Source of the DNA: Acidimicrobiaceae bacterium RAAP-2
GTDB taxonomy: Bacteria; Actinomycetota; Acidimicrobiia; Acidimicrobiales; RAAP-2
Length of the DNA stretch: 64,000 bases
Reading direction: 5' to 3'
Assembly: GCA_001443545.1 (NCBI GenBank)
Contig: LMAD01000005.1
Coordinates: 22,701-86,700, forward strand
Shown: positions 26,947 to 35,749 of the stretch, one piece after another
How positions within the stretch are numbered: position 1 is the stretch's first letter
Layout of the letters: the number at the start of each line of letters is the position of its first letter
Translations under genes and position numbers: made by a program
Notes under the pieces: generated by a model
What the model saw: only the letters and a program-made list of their open reading frames with translations
Database searches by the model: none
What the model was told of the DNA's origin: nothing

Positions 26947-28044
26947 TCAATCCTTCGGAGCTTTATAACCTAAGAACTCCAAGGCTCTCATCAACTCCTT
27001 CGGGTGTGCACTCGCAGCAAACGCGTCCTCGTAGGTTACCGTGCCTGTCGAAATCAGTCGGGCAAGGTCGGTCTCGAGAACCTGCATGCCGTCTTTCGCA
27101 TTCGTGAACATCACGTTCGATAGCTGATTGGAACGTCCTTCACGGATGAGGTTACGAACCGGACTCGTCGCAATCAGTACTTCGAAGGCGGCCACCATCC
27201 CACCACCGACCTTGGGGATAAGGCGTTGCGCGATGATCGCGCTCAACGACGCCGCCAGCTGCACCCGCGTCTGCTCTTGGCGCCACGCTGGGAAGACGTC
27301 GATGATGCGGTCGATGGCCTGTGCCGCGTCATTCGTGTGCAGTGTCGCGAAAACCAAGTGTCCCGTCTCGGCCATGGTGAGCGCGATTTGAATTGAGTCG
27401 ATGTCACGCATCTCACCGATCAACATCACATCGGGGTCCTCGCGCAGAGCTGATCGAAGCGCACGGTCAAACGAAGGACTGTCCAGGCCAATCTCTCGCT
27501 GAGTGACCGCCGACATCTTGTGATTGTGCACGTACTCAACCGGGTCCTCGATCGTGAGGATATGTGCGGCACGGGTTTCGTTCACTCGATCGATGATCGA
27601 CGCCAACGTCGTCGACTTTCCCGATCCCGTTGGTCCGGTCACCAGTACAAAACCCCGAGGTTGCTTCGCAACCCAATCGGCGGCCCAGGGTAGGCCAAGT
27701 TCATCGAACTGCGGAATCTTGCTCGGGATGATACGAAGTGACATCGCTGCCTGGCCGCGCTGAGTGAAGACGCTGCCTCGTACCCGTGCAAGGTCGCGCC
27801 ACGAAAACGCGAAGTCGACGTCCATCTGGCCATCAAAGATGTCGCGCTGTCCATCGGAAAGCAGAGGAAAGGACATCGCTGCGACTTCCTCGGCGGACAA
27901 TGGCGCTGCACCTTCGATAGGGATTAAGCGCCCATTCACGCGGATTCGTGGAGCGGAACCGCCCGCGACCAGCAGATCAGTCCCGCCTTGGTCCCAGAGG
28001 ACTTGGAGCCAAGGGTCAACCAACTTCATATCACTACTCGCCAT
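26947..28044 (-). CDS. pilT: type IV pilus retraction ATPase PilT
   Basis: The 365-residue hexameric ATPase that powers pilus disassembly has the N-terminal PAS-like domain (SDMKLVDPWLQVLWDQGGTDLLVAGGSAPRIRVNG), Walker A GPTGSGKST, the Asp box LTIEDPVEY, Walker B (DVMLIGEMRD) and the His box (TGHLVFATLHTND). The EMRD and ATLHTN forms are PilT-like rather than PilB-like. The ATG at 28044 follows GGGAG; longer starts would run into the large hairpin at 28070-28122. It lies 102 bp downstream of the pilin gene and is followed at 6 bp by the DUF429 gene. Confidence 0.93.
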   Translation of the reverse strand: MASSDMKLVDPWLQVLWDQGGTDLLVAGGSAPRIRVNGRLIPIEGAAPLSAEEVAAMSFPLLSDGQRDIFDGQMDVDFAFSWRDLARVRGSVFTQRGQAAMSLRIIPSKIPQFDELGLPWAADWVAKQPRGFVLVTGPTGSGKSTTLASIIDRVNETRAAHILTIEDPVEYVHNHKMSAVTQREIGLDSPSFDRALRSALREDPDVMLIGEMRDIDSIQIALTMAETGHLVFATLHTNDAAQAIDRIIDVFPAWRQEQTRVQLAASLSAIIAQRLIPKVGGGMVAAFEVLIATSPVRNLIREGRSNQLSNVMFTNAKDGMQVLETDLARLISTGTVTYEDAFAASAHPKELMRALEFLGYKAPKD

Positions 28045-28069
28045 GATGACTCCCATGTACCTGCATCTG

Positions 28070-28122
28070 GGCTTTACGTCTAGTGCCCGGCGGGACACCC
28101 GCCGGGCACTAGACGTAAAGCC
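28070..28122. repeat. perfect 25-bp inverted repeat between pilA and pilT
   Basis: Two 25-base arms (28070-28094 and 28098-28122) are exactly complementary around a three-base loop. The outer part reads GGCTTTACGTCTAGTGCCCG and the inner part is GC-only. It begins 25 bp beyond the pilA stop (minus strand) and ends 26 bp before the pilT ATG. No U-run follows on either strand. It may limit read-through from abundant pilA mRNA into pilT, or protect the pilA 3' end. Confidence 0.85.
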
Positions 28123-28146
28123 GTCACAAACCAATTAATGAACGAT

Positions 28147-28776
28147 TTATGCGTGTCCGAGTACCGCCCAGTTGCATGCTTCGATTGGGTTAACGGTGGC
28201 GTCAAAGACATACGTCAGTGACGAAAACGGTCCTGACAATACGCCTGACGCAACAGCTGCACCCGTACCGCTGACTAACACGTCACCGAATGGTGCAAGA
28301 GCGGCCGCAGTCGTCGCGCCTGACACCGGCAGAGCATTGGCTTTTGAAGCAGTGTTTGAATTGTCTGCGACGGTCACCGTGTATGAACTTGAACTTGGCC
28401 ACGACTGCACGAACGGATTCCCAGAAATAGCAAGACCGTTGGAATTGAGAGTTGTTCCGGTGGACGTCAGTGCCCACTCCCATGCTCCAATTGTGGCGGC
28501 CGCTCCAGCAGTTGTGCCGTTATTGGTCAACTGAGAGACGCTAGTCACCGTAGGGTTCTCGGCCATGAGTGCGCTTACACCAACCCCAACCGTCTTCGCA
28601 TCTGATTGGCACGCCGCAGCAGCGCTCTTGCCAGTCACGCCACCGAGGGCGAACACGACGATCGCAGCCAAAATGCCGAGTACGACGATGACGATGAGGA
28701 GTTCAATCAAGGTGAAACCCCCGTCAATCTCACCGGCGGCTCGACGCCTTTGAATTCTCTGATACGTCCGAATCAT
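28147..28776 (-). CDS. pilA: major type IV pilin
   Basis: The 209-residue prepilin has a 19-residue basic leader ending in GG, cleaved before FTLIELLIVIVVLGILAAIV, with the essential Glu at mature position 5. The mature domain is Ser/Thr/Ala/Gly-rich with two cysteines (AAACQSDAKTVG near the start, IEACNWAVLG near the end) that could form the C-terminal disulfide loop. AAAGG lies upstream of the ATG. Size and position, last among the pilins with its own promoter, suggest the main pilus subunit. It was probably processed by the PilD encoded at 25447. Confidence 0.92.
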   Translation of the reverse strand: MIRTYQRIQRRRAAGEIDGGFTLIELLIVIVVLGILAAIVVFALGGVTGKSAAAACQSDAKTVGVGVSALMAENPTVTSVSQLTNNGTTAGAAATIGAWEWALTSTGTTLNSNGLAISGNPFVQSWPSSSSYTVTVADNSNTASKANALPVSGATTAAALAPFGDVLVSGTGAAVASGVLSGPFSSLTYVFDATVNPIEACNWAVLGHA

Positions 28777-28844
28777 TACTCTGCCTTTCGTCTGCCGGCG
28801 AACCGGTGGTCCGACCTATCCACCTCTTGGCGAATCAAGAACTA

Positions 28845-28873
28845 TTTTTACCATACAACAAACTACCTCGCAA
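28845..28873 (-). promoter_or_regulatory. promoter for pilA
   Basis: On the minus strand TTGCGA (28873-28868) and TAAAAA (28850-28845) are 17 bp apart in an AT-rich stretch of the 203-bp gap before pilA. The expected transcript start near 28838 gives a leader of about 60 nt. A separate promoter fits high pilin expression. Confidence 0.4.
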
Positions 28874-28979
28874 CAACCGCTCGACCGAAAGATCAATTTT
28901 CTCGCTGTTATGCGCCTGTACGCGAAACATGATCACGCATTGGAGTTGTGGCGCATGTGCACCGAAATTCGAGCGCTGG

Positions 28980-29915
28980 CTACCCCACCGTGATCATTTG
29001 GACACTAGGCCCATAGGGCGTAGTCAACACGACCGCCGAACCGGACAAACTAACGCCTGAAGGCAGCGATGTCGCTAAGACGCAGACAGTCGCCGACGTC
29101 GACGATGTGACGCTGGGGGCAAAGGAATAGACCTCATTGTTTGACGCCGGTCCGACAACGAATGAAACGGTTTCGTTCCTTACCGAGGTCTCGAAACCAG
29201 TTCCGGTCACGACAACCGTCTCCGCGCATCCTGATTGTGCGCCGATTACAGCATTCGCGATCGTCGGAGGTTGTGAGCCGAATGACCACGAGACGATCGA
29301 CACGCCCACGCCACATGTCGATTCTTGCGACGGAACGACCGTCGTCTGTGGCGAACATGTCGCATTGGCGGTGACCAGCGAGTTGGATTGAGCCGGATAG
29401 TCGTCGAATACGACGATGACTTGAAGGAGTGGCGCAACTGCGCAACGTTGAGCGCTCACCGCGGCGCCGCAGGTCGAAATCGTTACTGTGCGAGTCGCTT
29501 GCGAAAATGGACTCCACTGCGTTGTGCACCACGTATCCATCGTGACGTCGCCCGATGATACCTGTGACGGAGAAGACGACAACCCCCAGCACGGGACGGG
29601 GATTGTTGCATTCAACGAATCTTGATAAAAGGTTGATCGGGCATTGTCAAGCGCGATCTGAGCTGCGCTATTCGCTGCGGTCACCGTTGACTGAGCAACA
29701 GAAAACTTCGCTGAGTTGGCAAGGGCGGTCGTCGTCAACGCGGCCATCGCAAGCATGATCAGGCTCACGGCAACGAGGAACATCAACGCCAGGAGGAGCG
29801 TGGCACCGCGTTCATCACATCGCGACGAAGAAACATCGTCGCGATTATGAACCTTTCGGCGCGATAGCCGCGCCACTGCGGCGATCACATCGTCGCTTTC
29901 ACCGGATCGACGCAC
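28980..29915 (-). CDS. PilX-like pilus assembly protein with IPT/TIG-like C-terminus
   Basis: The 311-residue protein begins with a basic stretch, then ERGATLLLALMFLVAVSLIMLAMAALTTTALANS. This long hydrophobic helix lacks a standard prepilin GFTLIE site and resembles PilX-type N-terminal segments. The middle has several cysteines (PVPCWG, DTWCTTQW, CGAAVSAQRC). The C-terminal 90 residues (PPTIANAVIGAQSG through VVLTTPYGPSV) look like an IPT/TIG immunoglobulin-like domain. It probably acts in pilus tip or minor-pilin assembly. The GTG start is 9 bp after the giant prepilin stop, so it is in the same operon. Base composition appears lower in GC than the flanking regions. Confidence 0.75.
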   Translation of the reverse strand: MRRSGESDDVIAAVARLSRRKVHNRDDVSSSRCDERGATLLLALMFLVAVSLIMLAMAALTTTALANSAKFSVAQSTVTAANSAAQIALDNARSTFYQDSLNATIPVPCWGLSSSPSQVSSGDVTMDTWCTTQWSPFSQATRTVTISTCGAAVSAQRCAVAPLLQVIVVFDDYPAQSNSLVTANATCSPQTTVVPSQESTCGVGVSIVSWSFGSQPPTIANAVIGAQSGCAETVVVTGTGFETSVRNETVSFVVGPASNNEVYSFAPSVTSSTSATVCVLATSLPSGVSLSGSAVVLTTPYGPSVQMITVG

Positions 29916-29924
29916 GAGACGACG

Positions 29925-32771
29925 CTATCCGTTCTTGCTAGTTAACGCGATCGTGATCGTTAGCGATTGCGTTCCGCCACTCGTCGGGAACTGCAACGTA
30001 ACGGGTACCGTCGACTGACTATCGCCTGAGGTCTGAGTCACCGTCGTCGTAAAGTACGTTGGACTTCCAGACGCCGTCGTGCCCCCCGAAGACACCGAGA
30101 AGTTCGATGGGGCAGAAATGGTCACGGCCCCGTTACCCGTTCCGTACAGCCCGAACGTGCACGTCGCACTCGGATTTCCTCTGTCATTCGCGCTACGGGC
30201 ATTCGAATTCTTAGACGACGGAATGCACGAAGACGACATCGTATCGACGTAGAGTGGCGCGGCACCCGACGAGCCATCGGGGTTATACACCGTCACCGTG
30301 CCGACTCCCGGTGACGCACTGGCATTCACCTGAACCGGCACCGTCATCGTCGAAGACGGTGACAACGCCATTGGGTAGGTGGCCGTCGATGAAGCCACCG
30401 TCGACAACGAAGTCGACGTGATGGTGCCACTCGAGCCACTCGAATCGTTGAATACGGGGAACGCCGACGGTGTCATATTACTGGGTGTGAACCCCTGCCC
30501 AACGATCGACAAGGTCGGGGTGGTGCCAGCGAAGACCCAAACCGGTGTCACGGTGACTACCCCAACACCGAAACAGAAACAATTTGAGACGGTCGAGAGG
30601 GGCCAATAGGACGTCGGCGCTAGGGCGAGCACGGCTGACGCCTCTGATTGCGCGGTATTCGCTGCGAACAACGACGCCACCTGCGTCGCGGTCAATTGCG
30701 AGGGATACACCGCTGCGTGCCCGAGTGACCCGTTGAAGTAGTTACTGCTGGGGCCGTCGGGCCAACCCTGCGTCGCGTTCGAGTACCCGAGATGCCAGTA
30801 GCCCGTGTAACTCTGAGCAGATACCACCGACGTGTTCGCCACCACTTGAGACCCGTCAACGTAGAGGAATTCGCCGTTTGGACCAATCGTCGCCACGGCT
30901 TGATGCCAATTCCCGTCGTTGTAGGTACCGGGCGAGACCACCTCCTTCGTCGCATTCGGATATACGCCGTAGACGACATGACCGCTCGGATCGATCCATA
31001 ACATGCGGTCCCACGAACTCAACCCACCGTCGGTTTGGCTGTTGGTGAAACTCATGATCGATCCCGACGACGTCGTCTTGAACCAGATCGACTGCGAGAG
31101 CGGGAGAGGGTTCGTATACGAATTTACCGTTGATACGTAGGTACCCCTCAATCCGTCCATTGCGATGGCCTGGCCGCCAAGCGGCCCCGACGAATCGATG
31201 GTCACGCCCCCATTGGCGGTACCCGTGTTGTTATTTCCGGACAGGTCCGTTAGGGACGGCAGAGTAAGCGACGTGGATCCCGGTGTCGACGCGACCGTCG
31301 AACCATTCTTCACCGTTACGGCGGACCATCCGACATTCGCGGTGCTCGAAACGGAAACATTCACTGCGACCTTCGATGCACTCAATACTGACGTCTGATT
31401 GACAGTGACTCCGGGGTTAAGAAACGAAACGGATGTGTCATAACCAAACCCGCTGCCGGAAATTGTTATGACTTGACTACTCGCGCCCTTGTTCAGCCAC
31501 GTCGGCGAGAGACCAATAACGGAGAGCGATCCATTGGAGCCGGTACCGGTACTGGAGTTCGAGCCAGAACCCATTCCACTATTGGAATTGACGACGATTT
31601 GCGTTGTCGCAACCGTCGCACCACCCTTGATTAGGGCAATGGAGACCAACTGTGGTCCAGTCGTTCCGGGTGTACACGATGAAGTCCACGATGAAGTCCA
31701 CGCCAGCGTCGTAATCGGCCAATACGAAGTTGGGGTCAGGGCAAGCGTCGCCGACGCCTCACCCTGCGCTGACGACGTGGCGAAGAGTGAGGCGACCTGT
31801 GTTGCGTTCAATTGGGCAGGAAAGACTGCGGCCTGTGCGAGCGACCCGTTGAAGTAGTCACTACTCGGTCCGTCGGTCCACGTGCCCGCAGCATTCGAGT
31901 AGCCGAGGTGCCAGTAGCCCGTGTAATTCTGGGCAGAAGTCACCGACGTGTTGGCCGCCACTTGAGACCCGTCAACGTAGAGGAATTCGCCGTTCGGACC
32001 AATCGTCGCCACCGCTTGATGCCAATTCCCGTCGTTGTAGGTACCGGTGGAGATCACCTCTTTCATCGAACCCGGGTACACTCCGTAGACGAGGTGGCCG
32101 CTCGGATCGATCCATAACATGCGGTCCCACGAACTCACCCCACCATCGGTTTGGCTGTTGGTGAAACTCATGATCGATCCCGACGACGTCGTTTTGAACC
32201 AGATCGCCTGTGACAACGGAAGCTGATTCGAGTACGAATTTGCCGTCGATACGTAAGTTCCCGTCGATCCGTCCATGGAGATGGCGTCGCCTCCAAGCGG
32301 TCCGGACGTACTGCTCGTCGTATGACCGTGTGTCGTACCGGTGTTGTTATTGCCGGACAGGTCAGTTAGCGATGGCAGAGGGAGCGACGGTCCGCCACTC
32401 CAGTATTCGACCGGGCTGAACGTCTGGCCACCTAAAGTGATCGACTGGTTGATCGCCGTATATCCAGTCGGTAGTGAGACGGTTGAAGGCGAGTACGCAC
32501 TAGCACACGACTGGTAGTTCCCGTTATCAATGTACGCGTAGTAGGACTCGGCCGCCGACCGTAGCGCAACCGATTGAACGGCGAGATTTCGATGGGTCAC
32601 CGATCCGGCGATACTCGTCGAGAATGTCGTCAATAGCGCGATACCAGCCACGCTCACCACAAGCAGGGCGACAAGGATTTCGATGAGTGTATCGCCCCGA
32701 ATGGAGTCCGACCTGTGTTTTCGGGTGGAACCATCCCTTCGTACGCAGAAGCGAGCAATACTCAGTTTCAC
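29925..32771 (-). CDS. giant minor prepilin with two LamG-like domains
   Basis: The 948-residue product carries a class III prepilin N-terminus: a long basic leader ending RG, then DTLIEILVALLVVSVAGIALL, with Asp instead of Phe at position +1 and the Glu at +5. Two closely similar concanavalin/LamG-like domains lie at about 130-350 and 505-725. Each contains GNWHQAVATIGPNGEFLYVDG and YTGYWHLGYSN. They are separated by an IPT/TIG-like domain (about 410-500), and further Ig-like segments follow. LamG domains bind glycans or proteins, so this is a likely pilus-tip adhesin. GTG at 32771 overlaps the upstream stop (GTGA). The domain order matches nothing I recall precisely. Confidence 0.82.
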   Translation of the reverse strand: MKLSIARFCVRRDGSTRKHRSDSIRGDTLIEILVALLVVSVAGIALLTTFSTSIAGSVTHRNLAVQSVALRSAAESYYAYIDNGNYQSCASAYSPSTVSLPTGYTAINQSITLGGQTFSPVEYWSGGPSLPLPSLTDLSGNNNTGTTHGHTTSSTSGPLGGDAISMDGSTGTYVSTANSYSNQLPLSQAIWFKTTSSGSIMSFTNSQTDGGVSSWDRMLWIDPSGHLVYGVYPGSMKEVISTGTYNDGNWHQAVATIGPNGEFLYVDGSQVAANTSVTSAQNYTGYWHLGYSNAAGTWTDGPSSDYFNGSLAQAAVFPAQLNATQVASLFATSSAQGEASATLALTPTSYWPITTLAWTSSWTSSCTPGTTGPQLVSIALIKGGATVATTQIVVNSNSGMGSGSNSSTGTGSNGSLSVIGLSPTWLNKGASSQVITISGSGFGYDTSVSFLNPGVTVNQTSVLSASKVAVNVSVSSTANVGWSAVTVKNGSTVASTPGSTSLTLPSLTDLSGNNNTGTANGGVTIDSSGPLGGQAIAMDGLRGTYVSTVNSYTNPLPLSQSIWFKTTSSGSIMSFTNSQTDGGLSSWDRMLWIDPSGHVVYGVYPNATKEVVSPGTYNDGNWHQAVATIGPNGEFLYVDGSQVVANTSVVSAQSYTGYWHLGYSNATQGWPDGPSSNYFNGSLGHAAVYPSQLTATQVASLFAANTAQSEASAVLALAPTSYWPLSTVSNCFCFGVGVVTVTPVWVFAGTTPTLSIVGQGFTPSNMTPSAFPVFNDSSGSSGTITSTSLSTVASSTATYPMALSPSSTMTVPVQVNASASPGVGTVTVYNPDGSSGAAPLYVDTMSSSCIPSSKNSNARSANDRGNPSATCTFGLYGTGNGAVTISAPSNFSVSSGGTTASGSPTYFTTTVTQTSGDSQSTVPVTLQFPTSGGTQSLTITIALTSKNG
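30600..31265 (-). repeat. LamG-like repeat copy 2 within prepilin gene
   Basis: The second copy of the duplicated domain runs from the block starting LPSLTDLSGNNNTG to the block ending PTSYWPLS. Long stretches are nucleotide-identical to copy 1, for example the part encoding DGNWHQAVATIGPNGEFLYV, suggesting recent duplication or gene conversion. Boundaries are approximate. Confidence 0.75.
31715..32385 (-). repeat. LamG-like repeat copy 1 within prepilin gene
   Basis: The first copy spans LPSLTDLSGNNNTG to PTSYWPIT and aligns with copy 2 over about 210 residues without large gaps. Differences cluster in loops, such as STANSYSNQLPLSQA against STVNSYTNPLPLSQS. Boundaries are approximate. Confidence 0.75.
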
Positions 32772-34351
32772 GGCGTCACCGTAATCGTTGTATTGTTCCA
32801 GAAACTAGCCTGACCAGCTACAATAAATGACGTACAAATGGTACCGTTCGAAGAGTTGTCGACGATTCCATACGGTACGTAGATACCGCCGAACGACGCA
32901 CCCGAACACGACGTCGACGAGCCGTAACTCGAGTTGTTGCCTAAGGTCACGGTCGGGGTCGCGGTGCCGGACCCTGGTGCGCCACCGGCATCCCAAATCG
33001 TTACCCCTTGATAACCCGATGGTGGAGTGAGGTTCACGTATGAGTTGTTACCGATGTTCATATTGCCATAGGGCGCGTAAAATAGCGCACCGTTACCAGT
33101 TATATTGGCGCTATTTCCAGTCGTGAACGCACTTCCAGATGAACTACTCGCATTGAAAATGTACGCTCCGGGACCGAATGTGACCTGAACCCCATTTGGA
33201 ATATGAAAATTAGTGAATGAATACGATCCACCGCCGTAGAACGTGATGGAGTTCGTCTGATTCGAAAAACTGTACGCACCATAACTTCCCCGTGAACAGT
33301 AGTAGTTGTTCGCCTGGTCTTGGATGCACGATCCAACTCCGGTGGGATTCGGCGGCGGCGTGAGACCGGCCAGCGTTCCGACGAACGACTTCGTGCCCGC
33401 TACGAAAATCGGCACCGGGGTGGAACCCGACACCGCTCCCGGGCTCGTCACAATGATCCCACCCGCGTTAACCGTCGAATTCTGCGCCAGCTGCACCGTC
33501 GCCCCACCCGAAGCGCAGGTCGCTCCGACTGCCAGCAGCCCGTTGGCTGACCCTCCATTGACGTTGATCGTGAGACTTGCATTAGGGGACACACTGAGTG
33601 TGCCGCAGCCGCTGCTTGGTAGTCCCAGCAGGTTTATCGGGGCGTAAAAGCCGTTTGACGATAATCCTCCCGGAATCGCGTTGGGATTCCGCGGAGAGGC
33701 AATCAACGTGTAATACGGACTCGAGCCAAGCGCGATGTACAGCGGCAACTCCACCTCAGCGTAATTGGAAGAAGCGCTAAACGATGGATACGAAGTTGAG
33801 CAGCTAGTGGCCGAGATACAAAGCGAAGCTGGCGGTTGGGTCGAGACCGGTTGCGCATCATACGAGATGACCGACGTCGTAGATGGCGTCGAATTCCCAA
33901 AGGTGCATTCGACTCGCTCCACCGAAAAACCCGTCGTCATCGGAAGTCCCGGCGAGCGGTTAATCGTTGCTCCGTTGTTCATCGGTACTTCAACGTAGGA
34001 AACGACGGTCTGACCACTTGACCACTTGAGTCCGAGCAACTGGGTCTCGCCGGACACCGTCGGGTCACAGGCCGGAGTAGAGGAGTTCGTCTCAACCTGA
34101 GACGAACTCTGGACGTCCTTGATAAACGTCGCCATCGTCGTCTGGAGAGCAAGCGAGCCCGTCAATCTTCCGTTAACACGGGCTTGCAGCGAAAACATCG
34201 ACAAGAGCCCAACGGAGATAGCCCCAATCACGATGGGAAGTATGGTCATCGAAATCAATAACTCAATCAACGTGAAACCGTTGTCGCCCGACCGGCCGAG
34301 ACGAACACGATGAAGGGGGTTGTGGCGATCTGGGCGATCTGGCGTCATCAT
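32768..34351 (-). CDS. large PilW-like prepilin with repetitive beta-rich C-terminus
   Basis: The 527-residue prepilin has a leader ending in NG before FTLIELLISMTILPIVIGAISVGLLS. The next 200 residues are PilW/PilJ-like (TMATFIKDVQSSSQVE, two cysteine pairs). From about residue 250 the protein becomes Gly/Asn/Ser-rich with short repeated strands (GPGAYIF, NSANITGNGALFY, NMNIGNNSYVNL), a pattern typical of stacked beta-helix-like segments in exported proteins. The start is one of GTG 34354, ATG 34351 or ATG 34348, all behind GGGAGGAG. It is coupled by GTGA overlap to the LamG prepilin. The role is probably minor pilin or tip complex. Confidence 0.8.
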   Translation of the reverse strand: MMTPDRPDRHNPLHRVRLGRSGDNGFTLIELLISMTILPIVIGAISVGLLSMFSLQARVNGRLTGSLALQTTMATFIKDVQSSSQVETNSSTPACDPTVSGETQLLGLKWSSGQTVVSYVEVPMNNGATINRSPGLPMTTGFSVERVECTFGNSTPSTTSVISYDAQPVSTQPPASLCISATSCSTSYPSFSASSNYAEVELPLYIALGSSPYYTLIASPRNPNAIPGGLSSNGFYAPINLLGLPSSGCGTLSVSPNASLTINVNGGSANGLLAVGATCASGGATVQLAQNSTVNAGGIIVTSPGAVSGSTPVPIFVAGTKSFVGTLAGLTPPPNPTGVGSCIQDQANNYYCSRGSYGAYSFSNQTNSITFYGGGSYSFTNFHIPNGVQVTFGPGAYIFNASSSSGSAFTTGNSANITGNGALFYAPYGNMNIGNNSYVNLTPPSGYQGVTIWDAGGAPGSGTATPTVTLGNNSSYGSSTSCSGASFGGIYVPYGIVDNSSNGTICTSFIVAGQASFWNNTTITVTP

Positions 34352-34396
34352 CACCGCCGCTCCTCCCTGAAGTAGAGACTGCTTTACCAAAACGCT

Positions 34397-35749
34397 TCAA
34401 CGAACTTGCACTTGGTTGTAGATACCGTACATAGCGGAAATCAACGCCACCGCAACAAATCCCACAACCACACCCATAATCACGATAATGGCGGGTTCGA
34501 AAAGGGACGTCGCTCTATCCACCTTTGTTTCCAATTCCCGGCTATAATACGCAGCCGCGACTTCGAGTTGCGCGTCCAAGGTCCCGGTCTCCTCGCCAAC
34601 TCGGAGCATCTGACGGGCGGCACCAGGAAAAAGACCGGTTCGTGCCAGTGGCGTCGCCAGTCCCTGCCCCTCCATCATCTCATCACGGATCGTCTCGAGC
34701 GCGCGACGATACACGGCGTTGTTCGCGGCCTCGGCCGTGACTGCCATCGACCGGGGGAGATCGACTCCCGCGCGGAGCATCGAGGAGAGGATGCGCATCG
34801 TGCGCTCAAGGATCGACGTCCGGGTGATGTCGCCGACCACTGGCAAGCGTAGCAGCCACGAATCAAGCACGGCCCGACCCTTCGAGTTTCGCCGCATCGT
34901 GATGAACGTGGCCACAAGTATTAGTAGTACGGCCACGATGACGTACCACCATTTACCGACGAAACTCGAGAACCCGAGCATCAGCCGAGTAGCGAGGGGC
35001 AATTTCGCGTTCAGTGATTTGAAGAACACGACGAAACGCGGCAACACGACAACGGTGAGGATGAGCACGGTCACCACCGACATCACCGCGACGACCGCGG
35101 GGTAGATCAGTGCCGACGTTATCTTGCCCCGGGCCTTGAGGTCTCGGTCCATGTAATCGGCCAGTTGTTCGAGCACCTCGTCGAGGTTGCCAGTCAACTC
35201 GGCCGACTCAAGGATGCCGACGTAGTACGTGGGAAAGGCCTCCGGGTGCGCGGCGGCGGCGGCGGCGAAGGTGTCGCCGTTTCGAAGCGAGTCGATCATG
35301 TCGATCAGGACCACCCGGAGCATCTTGCCGTTGGTCTCTTCAAGGATGACCTCGAGAGACTCCATAATCGGGATGCCGGCCTTCATAAAGACCGCCAACT
35401 GGCGTGAGAAGTTCATCACCTCCTTGCGCGGGACGATCTTCTTCGTGATCTCGAACTTCAAGATGTTGCGTTTCTCCGTGACCTCGGTCGGTTGCAAGCC
35501 ACGTTGCATCAGGGACATGTGCGCAGCGCCACTCGTTGTGGCCTTCTCGACCCCCGAGACGGTCTTGCCATCGGTGTCGACGGCCGAGAATTTGAACGAC
35601 TTCACCGGAAGTTCGTTATTCTTCATCCGCTTGGCGTCGGCCTTCGCACGCTTCGAATGGGACTTCTCAAGTTTGGCGTCGGCCTTCGCGCGAGCGCGCT
35701 GGACTTTCGTTGGCTTGGGCTTCGCCGTGCCGTTGGTGTCGTCGCTCAT
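34397..35749 (-). CDS. pilC: type IV pilus inner-membrane platform protein PilC
   Basis: The 450-residue protein of the GspF/PilC family anchors the pilus motor. Two T2SSF repeats are visible: RQLAVFMKAGIPIMESLEVI to a helix pair around 230-300, and ERTMRILSSMLRAGVDLPRS to the C-terminal helix IIVIMGVVVGFVAVALISAMYG. The first 45 residues form a Lys/Arg/Ala-rich extension with RAKADAK twice, which is unusual and may be a coiled or nucleic-acid-like basic tail. ATG overlaps the pilB stop (ATGA), indicating translational coupling. Confidence 0.93.
   Translation of the reverse strand: MSDDTNGTAKPKPTKVQRARAKADAKLEKSHSKRAKADAKRMKNNELPVKSFKFSAVDTDGKTVSGVEKATTSGAAHMSLMQRGLQPTEVTEKRNILKFEITKKIVPRKEVMNFSRQLAVFMKAGIPIMESLEVILEETNGKMLRVVLIDMIDSLRNGDTFAAAAAAHPEAFPTYYVGILESAELTGNLDEVLEQLADYMDRDLKARGKITSALIYPAVVAVMSVVTVLILTVVVLPRFVVFFKSLNAKLPLATRLMLGFSSFVGKWWYVIVAVLLILVATFITMRRNSKGRAVLDSWLLRLPVVGDITRTSILERTMRILSSMLRAGVDLPRSMAVTAEAANNAVYRRALETIRDEMMEGQGLATPLARTGLFPGAARQMLRVGEETGTLDAQLEVAAAYYSRELETKVDRATSLFEPAIIVIMGVVVGFVAVALISAMYGIYNQVQVR

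Noticed and set aside
28070..28122. Calling the 53-bp hairpin an intrinsic terminator
   Set aside because: No U-run follows the stem on either strand, so it is kept as an inverted repeat of unknown role.
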